Below, in pieces: positions 22,351 to 32,088 of a stretch of DNA of 64,000 nt (the first letter of the stretch is position 1; each line of letters opens with the position of its first letter). The notes below the pieces were generated by a model that did no database searches, was not told where the DNA came from, and saw only the letters and a program-made list of their open reading frames with translations. Made by a program: the position numbers and the translations under genes. Source of the DNA: Mastigias papua (Eukaryota; Cnidaria; Scyphozoa; Rhizostomeae; Mastigiidae); NCBI GenBank assembly GCA_964019165.1, contig OZ025273.1:12227279-12291278 (forward strand). The letters are read 5' to 3'.

Positions 22351-22860
22351 TTCAATTTACTTTTGCATGACCACCACGTTAAGACACCTTTCTCATGTAC
22401 AGGCATTAAATCCAGACCATGCGGGTAAGAAGAAAGTTATATTCTCTATGTATTTCCTACATTTATGTGCATGTGATGCCTTATTCAAACCAAACCACCT
22501 CTTGCAAAACCTGCATATCAACTTACACATGTTATATTTCGAGCATTTCTTTACAATTCTCCTACTATATTCAAGCACTGACACAATGCTCCTTGCTTCA
22601 TTATATTATGTATAATTGTATACCTTCATTTAACCAATTTCTTCGAAGCCATATAACTGAAGGACCTCTCTTTACACACAAGCAGTGAGCCTTTTTCTAA
22701 CATTCAAATAACTACATTTATTCGCATTTTGTAAAGGGACTATTTGTCCTTCCAGTTATTTGGCAGAGAAGTAAGTATGGCTTGATAACTATTTTTGCTA
22801 TCTACATAGACTTTAGGTTTTGATCATATTTCTTTCCCATATATTTCTCAAATTGATTAA
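22351..22860. other. Helitron 3' flank, no gene
   Basis: Only short frames. No terminal CTRR with a convincing hairpin could be placed. A CTAG near 23178 has only a weak four-base stem before it. Confidence 0.4.
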
Positions 22861-23130
22861 TACCTATACATGATTTGATTAATAACTCTACTATCAGTGT
22901 ATTCTTTACATTTACGTCATATTTATATACCATATATTTGAAACATCACTTAATACCTGTACATGACTTGATTAGTAACTTTTCTATGCATATATTCTTT
23001 AGATTTAGTTCATATTTGTATACCATAGATTGGTAAATTCCTTAATACATGAACATGATTTGATTAGTAATATTACTATGTATATACTCTTTACATTTAA
23101 TTCACCTTTATATCACATGTATCCTTTAAG
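22861..23130. repeat. about 92-bp diverged tandem repeat, three copies
   Basis: Units start at 22861, 22954 and 23045 with TACCTRTACATGAYTTGATT, and include a TTTACATTTA or TTTAGATTTA block. The copies are clearly diverged, so the array is old. Confidence 0.75.
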
Positions 23131-23565
23131 TTTTATCATACTTGCGGTGTTATTCGGCATGTCCCCCGATATTGCCTAGGGCAACATGTCGTCCTCCCGC
23201 CACTGAGTTTTGTACCCCCAACAACATTGGCGACTTAAATCAAGCTCACATATTTCTTCCACCCCCACATTTACTCAAGGATTTCGAACACATAAATTTA
23301 AGATGATAAAACTTCTCAGACCCTCAATGGCAACATAGCGTCTCCTTCCTCCTACAAAACTCATTGAAATGAGGAATACTCAAACAAAGGATGCTCCTTG
23401 ACGTGGTGTTTGAGCTTTAAACCAATGCATCCGGCAAAATACCAATATACAATTCATGAACCTTCACTTATATATGAAGTAAGCTATCTCTATGTTACAT
23501 GGTTAGCAGAAGCAACACAAGCAATAAGTACTTAACACATGCTTTCAAAACATAAAGAAGACTAC
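23131..23565. other. interval with no recognisable gene
   Basis: No coding or repeat structure was recognised between the tandem array and the foldback. Confidence 0.5.
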
Positions 23566-24089
23566 CAGTTTTTTGATAGCCCGCTAGACGCGGGCTCCCC
23601 TACCCCCAATCAAAGCTGGAGAATAGCCTTGGAAAGACTAACGCAGTCACCCATCAAAGCAGGATGGTCCGCATTTTCGATGAGGATCACGGGAAGGTGA
23701 CGTCATGGGCCTCTGCGATGGAGCACGTGGCCATCAGCATTGCATTGTTCAAATCGGAAAAATTGCGAGAAAAAATTGTGCAAAAAATGATCGGATACCT
23801 GCGCTAGGCTACGGGGCTTTCCTCCTCTTCTTATTAAGCCCCGTAGCCTAGCGCAGGTATCCGAGCATTTTTTGCACAATTTTTTCTCGCAATTTTTCCG
23901 ATTTGAACAATGCAATGCTGATGGCCACGTGCTCCATCGCAGAGGCCCATGACGTCACCTTCCCGTGATCCTCATCGAAAATGCGGACCATCCTGCTTTG
24001 ATGGGTGACTGCGTTAGTCTTTCCAAGGCTAATCTCCAGCTTTGATTGGGGGTAGGGGAGCCCGCGTTTAGCGGGCTATCAAAAAACTG
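23566..24089. mobile_element. 524-bp foldback element
   Basis: Two 254-bp arms (23566-23819 and 23836-24089) are inverted copies at roughly 98%, separated by a 16-nt loop. The ends read CAGTTTTTTGATAGCCCGC inward. Just inside each end is a second, small hairpin (AGCCCGC / GCGGGCT). Each arm contains the palindromes TGACGTCA and CACGTG. There is no transposase. The 70-codon frame at 23703-23915 simply crosses the hairpin. Such structures are typical of non-autonomous foldback or MITE-like transposons. The target duplication is unclear. Confidence 0.88.
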
Positions 24090-24199
24090 TAGCAATACTA
24101 AGGACCAGAGGTCTTAAAAGTCTTTCCATGGTAATTTCGTTAGCTTCACCAAGCAGAAATATACTCCAAGGTCCCTGCTATTATTTTATTTTCTTGAAG

Positions 24200-25170
24200 A
24201 AGTATGCCTTTGAAAAATATAATCAGTTCTATCGTGAAGGAAGATGACGCCAAGGAATTCCATGAAGTTTTTTTAGCAAAATTTAATAAACCTTTCAACG
24301 GAAAGAAGAGATTGGTATTTATTAGATATAAATCCTGGACTCACCAGAGCTTTGCGGGGACAGGACTCTGTTGATAACTTTATACTGTTTGGCAAAAGGT
24401 TACCAATATTTGCAAAACTGCAGAAAAATTGCCTTTTCATGTATGACTAGGAATTAATAGAGAGATTGTTAGAAATAGAAAGGCTTACATTGGAAATCAA
24501 GTAAATAGAATCAGATATAAAGTAAGTTAAAAGGATAGAAGCAGTAAGAAATCAAGGAAAGAAATCAAATACAATTCCCATTCAGTCGAAAAAACGAACT
24601 GTTGACAAGGAAAGTTGTGGTAAGTTTAATACTATACGCACCACAAGATTATTGGAAAGAACACTGGATATTTTAAGACAAGAACCATTTTGCAAAGTTC
24701 TATCGGAGTGAGAGAATGGTAGCAGTTGTCACCAAGGCATAACTGAATAGTTAGTCAAATGGGAGTGATGATGATTATGATGATATTTTTCAGTGGAAGT
24801 CTCAATTGTCAGTAGCATAAATAAGTGCATACATGATATGACGACATATTATTAATCGATATATTTACATTAGACTAAGGTACAACTGTATACAGCTGCT
24901 AATTACGGCCTATACTACGATAATGTCATACAATGCAAGGTGAGAATATATTATAGTGAATAGCTGTGCCACTCGATTTATATTTGTCAGCGGTGCTGAA
25001 GTTGACCTGATTTCCAAATAACTGTGGGGCGGATCAGTATGGACAATTCCTTTAAAAGACTCCAAAGCCAAATTACACACGGTGAATGATGTAAAAATCT
25101 GTGATATTTGTAAAGCAGTTGTAGAATTTGGCATACACAACGCCAACATACTTCCTGAAATTAGCACCTA
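24200..25170 (+). pseudogene. retroelement gag-protease remnant
   Basis: Frameshifted frames give a gag-like helical segment (about 24240-24500, including GLTRALRGQDSVDNFILF) and, further on, FIFVSGAEVDLIS (about 24975-25020), which resembles the DSGAEV aspartic-protease motif of LTR retrotransposons with the catalytic Asp lost. Stops interrupt every frame. No LTR was identified. Assignment to Ty3/gypsy is an inference. Confidence 0.45.
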
Positions 25171-25182
25171 TTCACCATTGTT

Positions 25183-25432
25183 TACAAATGAGTTCATTTT
25201 CTCACTTGGACTCTTCTAGTAAACAATGATGAATAGGTGCTAATTGGCTAATCACGAGGCCAAATAGACGAATTATTCATCATATCACGTGTATCTGTAC
25301 CTGGCTATATATTTCAGTTCACCTTTCTATCGCTAACCAACGATTCATACTCTAACGAGTGTCCGACGAAAACAGCTTTCTATATCCTAAAAGAATGTTC
25401 CCACCTGTTTGTGCTATAGTAGATACAGATTT
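25183..25432 (+). repeat. Penelope-like element 3' end
   Basis: This 250-bp stretch is a close copy of 51448-51690, in the same orientation. At 51 kb it follows the GIY-YIG endonuclease of a Penelope-like element. Here it starts with codons for NEFIFSLGLF, the end of that ORF, and continues with the downstream region, including a TATA-like GGCTATATATTTCAGTTCAC. The rest of the element is absent. Confidence 0.7.
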
Positions 25433-25559
25433 AAAAACTCCCCATTGGTAAAACGAGTGCCAGTAAAGTGATAGAGGTGAAAGTTTTTAATTGCTTGGTG
25501 ATATCAAGAATGAACACCATATGGCAGACTATATGGTTATTGTTGGAGAAACAGAACAA

Positions 25560-26710
25560 GATCATGATGAACCATATATTATACGGTGTACCGCAAGGAT
25601 CAATACTAGGACCACTGTTATTTCTAGTTTATATTAATGACTTAAGATACACTACTAGAAAGTCACTCGTAAACCATTTTGCGGATGATACAAATCTCGT
25701 TGTATCCAATAGAAGCCTGAAAACTCTTAGAAAGACAATGAATAAAGAATTAGACTCTCTCCTTGACTGACTTTGTGCAAATAGACTTTCACTTAATGTT
25801 GCCAAGACGGAATTTCTTCTATTTAATAAAAAGTCGAAAGAAAGCAAAACCTTTTTACTTCCACTCTCCGTTTAAATAACAAAATTCTACACGAATCCCA
25901 TTATGTTAAATACTTAGGCATTCTTATTGATAACAAACTAAATTGGAAATCGCACTTAAATGAACTCATGAAAACATTAAGTAGAGCCATCGGCCTACTA
26001 AGTAAAATCAGACATTTTGTGACTGATTCAACTCTGTGAAACACCTTTACCACAGCCTTTTCAGTCACATATTACGTATGGATGCATTTTATGGAGTAGT
26101 GCTACTGATGTCCAACTTGATCGGATTCGTAAACTACAAAAACGGGGTATAAGAACAATCACTTTCTCTAGATACAACGACCACACATCGGAGCACTTTA
26201 GAAACTTGAAAATCTTGAAGTTGGGTGATATTCTCAGCCAGCCTGCAACAATTACTCTTTATGCACTGCTTGGATAAGAATCGACTGCCAACCGGCTTAA
26301 ACTGGCTTTTTCAGAGAACTGAAAATATGCATAATCGACTTACTCGTCTTTCATTGGCTAGAGGACTTCATCAACAAATATTCAATACATCTACCTATGG
26401 GCTAAGTGCCCTACGTTACACTGGCACTAAAGCGCTTTATTCTCTAAGCAATGACGCTCTACTGAATAATGTAACCAATAAAAAACACCTTAAGCGCCTA
26501 TTTTCAGATCAGGCGCTTGAGTGTTGCTAAATAACTTTGCATCAACAATTATCTACCATTAAAATGTAGCACCCTTCCTCTGCAGCAGTTACACTAAATG
26601 ATTAGCTACCATGTTAACTACATTGGAATTGGCCTTACCGGCCTGGTGGGGGTCTATGAATTAGCTCTGCTATAAGATCCCTTCCCAACCATCTAGGAAA
26701 AATGTTGTCG
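25560..26710 (+). pseudogene. LINE ORF2 remnant, copy B
   Basis: Inverted relative of copy A (9378-11690). It covers the palm ([29 protein letters not shown], within 25468-25770), the thumb and the C-terminal part (26225-26530), then a matching 3' untranslated segment to about 26700. Many blocks are nearly identical to copy A, so the two derive from closely related source elements. Single-base changes introduce stops and frameshifts (for example after LDSLLD). It is 5'-truncated, starting immediately after a Penelope remnant. Confidence 0.85.
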
Positions 26711-26879
26711 TCTCGCTCTATTAGTTAGTTATAAATTCGAATTGTAATGCTCTGTCTTGTAATGTCTTGTTGGTTTAAGAATAAACTTCGTTTGCTTTTA
26801 TTGCTATGCTCTTATGGTGTTAAATCATGACTTTCTTGCTAACGCATTAAAGCAAAAGGCCACACTGTTGCCCCCCCCC

Positions 26880-27620
26880 CCCCTTGGAACGTTCACTACC
26901 CAATATGCCGGCTTTTATCACATTCATCTAGATATCGTCATTTCTCTTCCACCAGCACAAGGTTACCACTATGTTCTCACCTAAGTCGATCGTTATGCCA
27001 GACGCCATTCTCATTTTTGGTATTACTTCTGAAAATATCGCTCCCACTTTTGTTAGTCATTGGATATCTACCTTTGGTGTCCCGTGCATTGTTATAAATG
27101 ACCGCGGTACACAATTTGAATCATCCCTCTTCACGGCCTTTACAAATCTTCCAGGAACAAAATGGATACGTACAACTGCATACCACCCATGTGTCAATGG
27201 ACTGATTGAGCGTTTCCACAGTCAATTGAAAGCCTGTCTCAAAGCCTCCTTCGACTCCTCCAAGTGGAGAGAACTTCTCCCTCTCATTCTTCTCAGTCTT
27301 CGTACAACACTCAAGCATAATCTACAATGCACTTCTGCTCAGCTTGTTTATGGAACCATTTGTTGTTTACGGGGACAATTCTCTCTTCCCTCTCCTGAAA
27401 CCATGCCACTAGACCCTACACTCTATGCAGATCTTTTATCATCCTAAATGCGTCTGTTTAGGCCAGTTCCTCCACGCCCACAATCTCCACCATCACAAGT
27501 ACCACCCAATCTTTCTACATGCACTCATGTGTTTGTTCGTCACGATGCCATCCGCAAACCTCTCGATCCACCTTACGATGGACCTTACCAACTTATTTGT
27601 CACCATTCGATGTGATATCA
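26880..27620 (+). pseudogene. Ty3/gypsy integrase fragment
   Basis: The integrase core is recognisable: HLDIVISLPPAQGYHYVL with the first Asp (frameshifted), VINDRGTQFESSLF with the second Asp, and AYHPCVNGLIERFHSQLK with the Glu. The main open frame is 26971-27447, followed after a frameshift by the C-terminal region (VFVRHDAIRKPLDPPYDGPY). The DDE residues are all present, although the reading frame is broken. Upstream is a poly-C run at 26871-26884. No LTR or other pol part was found. Confidence 0.85.
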
Positions 27621-29104
27621 ATAACGTTAGTAAATCTCCACTTTTGGCTGTCTTTAATTTAGGATTTCACATATCAATCTCAAACAATAACCCATCGAAA
27701 GCTAGCCTCAACCTTATTCGTTTTTATTTCCATGACATAATGTTATATTTAGAGTATGCAATCATATGCTCATATGTCTACAGAAAAATATTCTTTGGGA
27801 GGATCATTACCTTTGAGTATTCCAATCTGTGAGACAGTAACTGTACCATTGGGACAAAGGTCCAACGATATCTATTGAAATTTTAATGGTATTAATGAAA
27901 AGTTGAGTTGAATAAGTGATTAATATTTCTCATGTTCTTTTATACAATTAGTTATGAAATCTTGAAATACTACAATGCATAGCTGTGTAACAAAAATTGA
28001 AATGTACAATAACACATGCCTATGTTTGCAGAAAAACTTAGGGATTTGCAAAGTCAATAACTAACCAATATGGTCAGTGAGGATAATGTCAACTGCCAGC
28101 TTGGCAAATGACACATGAAGTAATAGCAATTACCATTTTTTATGAAATTCAAGCTAGTTTTAATGCCACCAAGATGATCTGTTTCTTTAACATTAAGTCT
28201 TATTGAAGAACTTGAAATCTCAACTGGTACTAAAGCATGCAGAAACAGAACAATGTCAAGTTAAAATGTTCCTTAAGGTCACGTTTCACGAGTACGATAT
28301 GCAAAGAAATTGTATAAATGAAGATATATGCTAATGCTACAAAGTGCTGACACTGCAGTACCTTTAATATAGGTAGCCTGGAATAATTTATACATTAAAT
28401 GAAATCCTCCCTTGTCTTTTTAACTGAATTATTTTTCTATAGAATGCTTACCCTCCAACTCACCACAACTGTCTATATATTGCAACTTACATTTCATCTG
28501 CAGGAGTAAATTCTGTTGTTTCAGTGTCAACAATTCTCTTCGTAATTCATCTGCCTGCCTGGGAAACCTTCAGTATTACCCATTAGCATGAAAATGACTC
28601 TTCAAATATACATATACCTCATATCAATTTTAGATGAAAATGTGGCGCATGTTGCTCAGGAAAGATTTTTTGTATAAAAATGAAGTTAAATATGGTTGTC
28701 TAATTCCTTGCTCTCATCTTTCGTGCAGCTTTGCAAATTTAGAAAATAGCTCTTCAATGAAAGTTTCAAAATGCAGTTCGAGCTTGTCACCATTAGCGAG
28801 CTCTTTCCGGTAACTTTTCTTTGGACCATTGAAACTTTTTCATTCAATACCTTCTCTATCATGGCCTCCTCCTAAAATCCTCAAATCTAAATTCATGCAA
28901 TGTCATCTTTCTTAGCTAAAAGTGGTCTATGGTACCATTTGTCAGAGCTTTTGTAATAATTATATTCCCCTAGGGAGACATAGAGGCAAGATAACAGTAA
29001 AGCTATATCCAAGTATACAAGCCTTTTCTGGCATTCATCAGTCTTTCTTCGTAGATTCTTCGTAGATATCTGGTCTCGTTCCTGGTTAAATGTAGACAAT
29101 GTTT
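27621..29104. other. mostly unassigned interval with possible host exon
   Basis: No transposon is recognised over about 1.5 kb, which is unusual for this window. A candidate minus-strand exon lies at 28491-28558. Other minus-strand frames (28893-29099, and a stretch near 28730-28820 reading KLELHFETFIEELFSKFAKL) look protein-like but cannot be tied to a family. Confidence 0.4.
28491..28558 (-). CDS. possible coiled-coil exon of an unknown gene
   Basis: On the minus strand, TTTCCCAG precedes and GTAAGT follows a 68-base open stretch encoding QADELRRELLTLKQQNLLLQ. Leucines fall in a heptad-like pattern with charged residues between, as in coiled coils. The splice signals on both sides are good. 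Neighbouring exons were not established. Confidence 0.3.
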
Positions 29105-29518
29105 TCCATTACGATAGGAACATTATGACCCATAAAGTTATGAATAAGCTTTGCCCAGAAAACTTTTTCAACAAATTCCTCCCAAGATATTCGGTTTCGA
29201 AAAATAATACACGGCACTGTCGAGATCTGCAGATACGGAGATATCGGACTAAATTTGCAAAAACGGGTTTCATTACTCAGCCCTGAAGGCGTGGAATGAT
29301 ATACCTGTTGAACTACGTGAGTTACCTACCCTAAATAGCTTCAAAAAACAACTGAAAACATATTTGAAGGGCTAGACTCAGAAGTTAAAACACGACTACC
29401 TGGAAGATCAGCGCTCATTTATAGGGTAAAGGTTTTATTTCGCTACGATATGTAATAATGATTTAGTTAGCTGAAGGTGTACTTCGTGTTAAAACAAAAA
29501 TATTATTATGTTACTATT
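29105..29518 (+). pseudogene. LINE 3' fragment inserted in BEL/Pao
   Basis: Only the C-terminal end of ORF2 remains: MTHKVMNKLCPENFFNKF, then HYSALKAWNDIPVELRELPT and NSFKKQLKTYLKG before the stop. A short 3'UTR ends in an ATT-rich tail (about 29500-29518). Immediately after the tail the minus-strand BEL/Pao sequence begins, so the LINE marks the broken edge of that element. Confidence 0.8.
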
Positions 29519-32088
29519 ATTATTATGATTAAACCGGTCTACGTCGATGACGTTGGAAATGCGCGATGGCATAAGCTAAACTTGTTCTATAACTGCAGCT
29601 GTGAGAATTGTAGACTACGCAAGTTGTGATTTAGGCCACTGTGGGCACAGCGATGTGTCATAAATCCAAGATGGACCACTATACCAAAACGGTGAATTCT
29701 GTAGTGACTATGCAGAGCAACCACGAGAAACGAGATCTGCGGGATTTTCCTGTCAGGGGGTGTGACCCCAGATCGAAGAATCGAAAAGCTTATTGGTAGA
29801 GTCAACTTTATTCTGGACAAATTGCTTCAATTTACGAGTCGAAGAAAGCCAAGACAAGGCAATTTCGGAATCAGTCCAGAGGCAAACGCGTACGTCGGGA
29901 AAATCCTTATGAATTATGTCAAAAGTGCTTTCACAAAATTGAGCACCTAAAAGCATAGCACTTAATTCAAGTTGTGGAATCGTTATGCTTTGTTTGTTGC
30001 GTGGAGCTAACTTCGATTTTGAGCCGACGAGAATTGATCTTGTGCCCTGAGAAAGGTATGCAACGGCTCCGATAACTAATTTGCTCGCATCCGTGAAACC
30101 GTGAAGATACACCGGTTCGTCCGGGGTAAAGTTTATCCAAAGTAAGAACTGAAAGCGGAAAGATGCGCTTAGATTCTTTTCGATGTTTTTCCAAACGTTA
30201 ATTTTGGCTGTGGGCAATGGCTGGTCCCACACGAGTTTCTCTTCCCATAGTTCGGCGATAAAAAGGTGAGCAACGACGGTTACTGGCAAAACTAATCCAA
30301 TAGGATCGAATAGCTGACTAGCGGTACTTACAAGTTTACGTTTGGTGAAAGAATATGCGGGGGAATCGAAGTGTTCTTCTAGAATTGAAATAGTATCTTT
30401 GAACGTATCCCATAGTAAACCGAGTAGCGAAATTTTATCTGAATCACTACCTCCGTTATGCGAGCGTATAAACTCTTGTAATGAGGCTGAGTTCATGCAC
30501 CATTGACGTAAAACAAAATGACCTTCCTGAATTACTTCGCGCGCTTTTTTCAAAATAGGTTATTGCTGTAACGTCGCATTGAACATCGGATAGGAGGTTG
30601 TCTAAGTACAATTTCTGCGATAAATCAACCGCAGTAGGATCGCTGTACTTTTGTAGATGTTCGAGTAAAACTGCACCTAGTGTCATCGGACTGCTTGTAT
30701 GACAAAAACAATGGTTGTATACGTATAAAAACAGATGTCCTTCGAGGGATCGTTAGCCTTATACCATAGAAAGCAAACGTATAGGCAGTCTTCTTCTTTT
30801 AGATTTATGTTGAGAAAGGCCCGTTGAATATCGGCTACGAAAGCATATTTCGGAAAACGAAAACGAACCAGAATTTCTACGAGGTTGTTTAGAAGAAAAG
30901 GACCAGTGTAAAGGCAATCGTTTAGACCAATGTGGCCAGAATTGCCAGCAAAAACAATGCGAAGAGGGGTAGTTCCGGAGTCCTTAAGGACAAAAATGTG
31001 GGGTAAGTAATGACAACTCTCTTCAGGTCATGGCTGTGGTAATTCATGTACTTCTTCGATACACCCCTGAGCTAAGTGTTCAGCCATAATGTTACAAAAG
31101 GCTTGCAGAAGACCAAGCTTATTGAGGCGAGAAGTAACTTGAGCTTAGCGCTGTTTACAGAGATTCAAGTTCGAAGGCAGAGGTGGGTGATCAGTTTTCA
31201 AAGGCAGAGGTGCATAATACGACCCATCACGAAATTCAATTTATTGTTGATACGAATATAGAAATTCATTCAATTTCGTGACTGTAGGTGGTTCAGGAAC
31301 AAATTGACTTTGGAAAAAGCGTTCCACTTGAATAAACAACGAAGAATTACTTAGCAAATTGCCAAAGGAAATGTTGTAATCAACTGAGCAATTGTTCACA
31401 TTCGTGAATGGCAAATCAATCGTAGGTGTTGACATTTCGTGAACAGGGATCGATTTTTTTTTGACGATATTGATAGCTTTGGTAAGGGACCGGATAATAC
31501 GCGTCCGAATCTAGACCCCTGAATAATCGGTCCTGAGTGCGGATCAGAAATGTTGCCAAGAAAACGAAAAGCGGCATCGGCTCCTAAAAGAATATCTACA
31601 ACGAAGGAGCGATCTGAGTAATCGTTAGCTAAGTAGAAATCGTAAATAGGGGGTCTGACTTTATGTCTGATGAATAACGTTGGTTCATTGGCTTGACTAT
31701 TTCATCTGTTACTAAAAAGGCAACGTGTTCGATTCCTGTGGGAGTTTCCAACCCGATTTTGGTGACCCCATAGATCTTTTCAGTTACTGAGCCTCCAAAA
31801 CTACAAACAGAGAATATTTCGTATGATGTAGGACTGATATTCAAGGCAGGGGCAAATGCAGCGCGAGTATAACTACGTTGCGAACCTTCGTCAAAAAAGA
31901 TTCGGGCTGTGAGCTTCCTTTCGGCGGAAATTGCGACAGTTTTCGCGGTTTTCAATAATATTGCTTTGGCGTTACTACAATAGTCATTACTGTCTACAAA
32001 AATATCTGCTGAACATGGCAAAGGGGCGCAATTGGCAATTGTTGGCTGTGGTGACGTTAATGGCATGGGTGTGACATTAGTGAGTTTA
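29519..32088 (-). pseudogene. BEL/Pao retrotransposon: protease, reverse transcriptase, RNase H
   Basis: Reading down the minus strand, the order is BEL-type protease (31629-32066, KLTARIFFDEGSQRSYTRAA), the connecting segment (31241-31435), and reverse transcriptase with YLPHIFVLKDSG and FRFPKYAFVADIQRAF. Its active site reads YLDNLLSD where BEL has YVDD. Then come the thumb and RNase H in a 266-codon frame (29753-30553), with FTDASKLVIGAVAYLSQG and CLWTDSEIALSWLSS, and the NPADLVSRG linker towards integrase. Several frameshifts and the Asp-to-Asn change show it is dead. Integrase and the 3' LTR are missing at the low end, where a LINE abuts. Gag pieces of apparently the same element continue at 40200, 42579 and 46915. 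Confidence 0.87.

Noticed and set aside
23131..23200. Helitron 3' end at the CTAG near 23178
   Set aside because: The upstream stem is only four base pairs, too weak to support a terminus.
23566..24089. Structured RNA gene (snRNA or microRNA precursor)
   Set aside because: Arms of 254 bp with near-perfect pairing and defined ends fit a foldback transposon better. No snRNA or tRNA signature was found.
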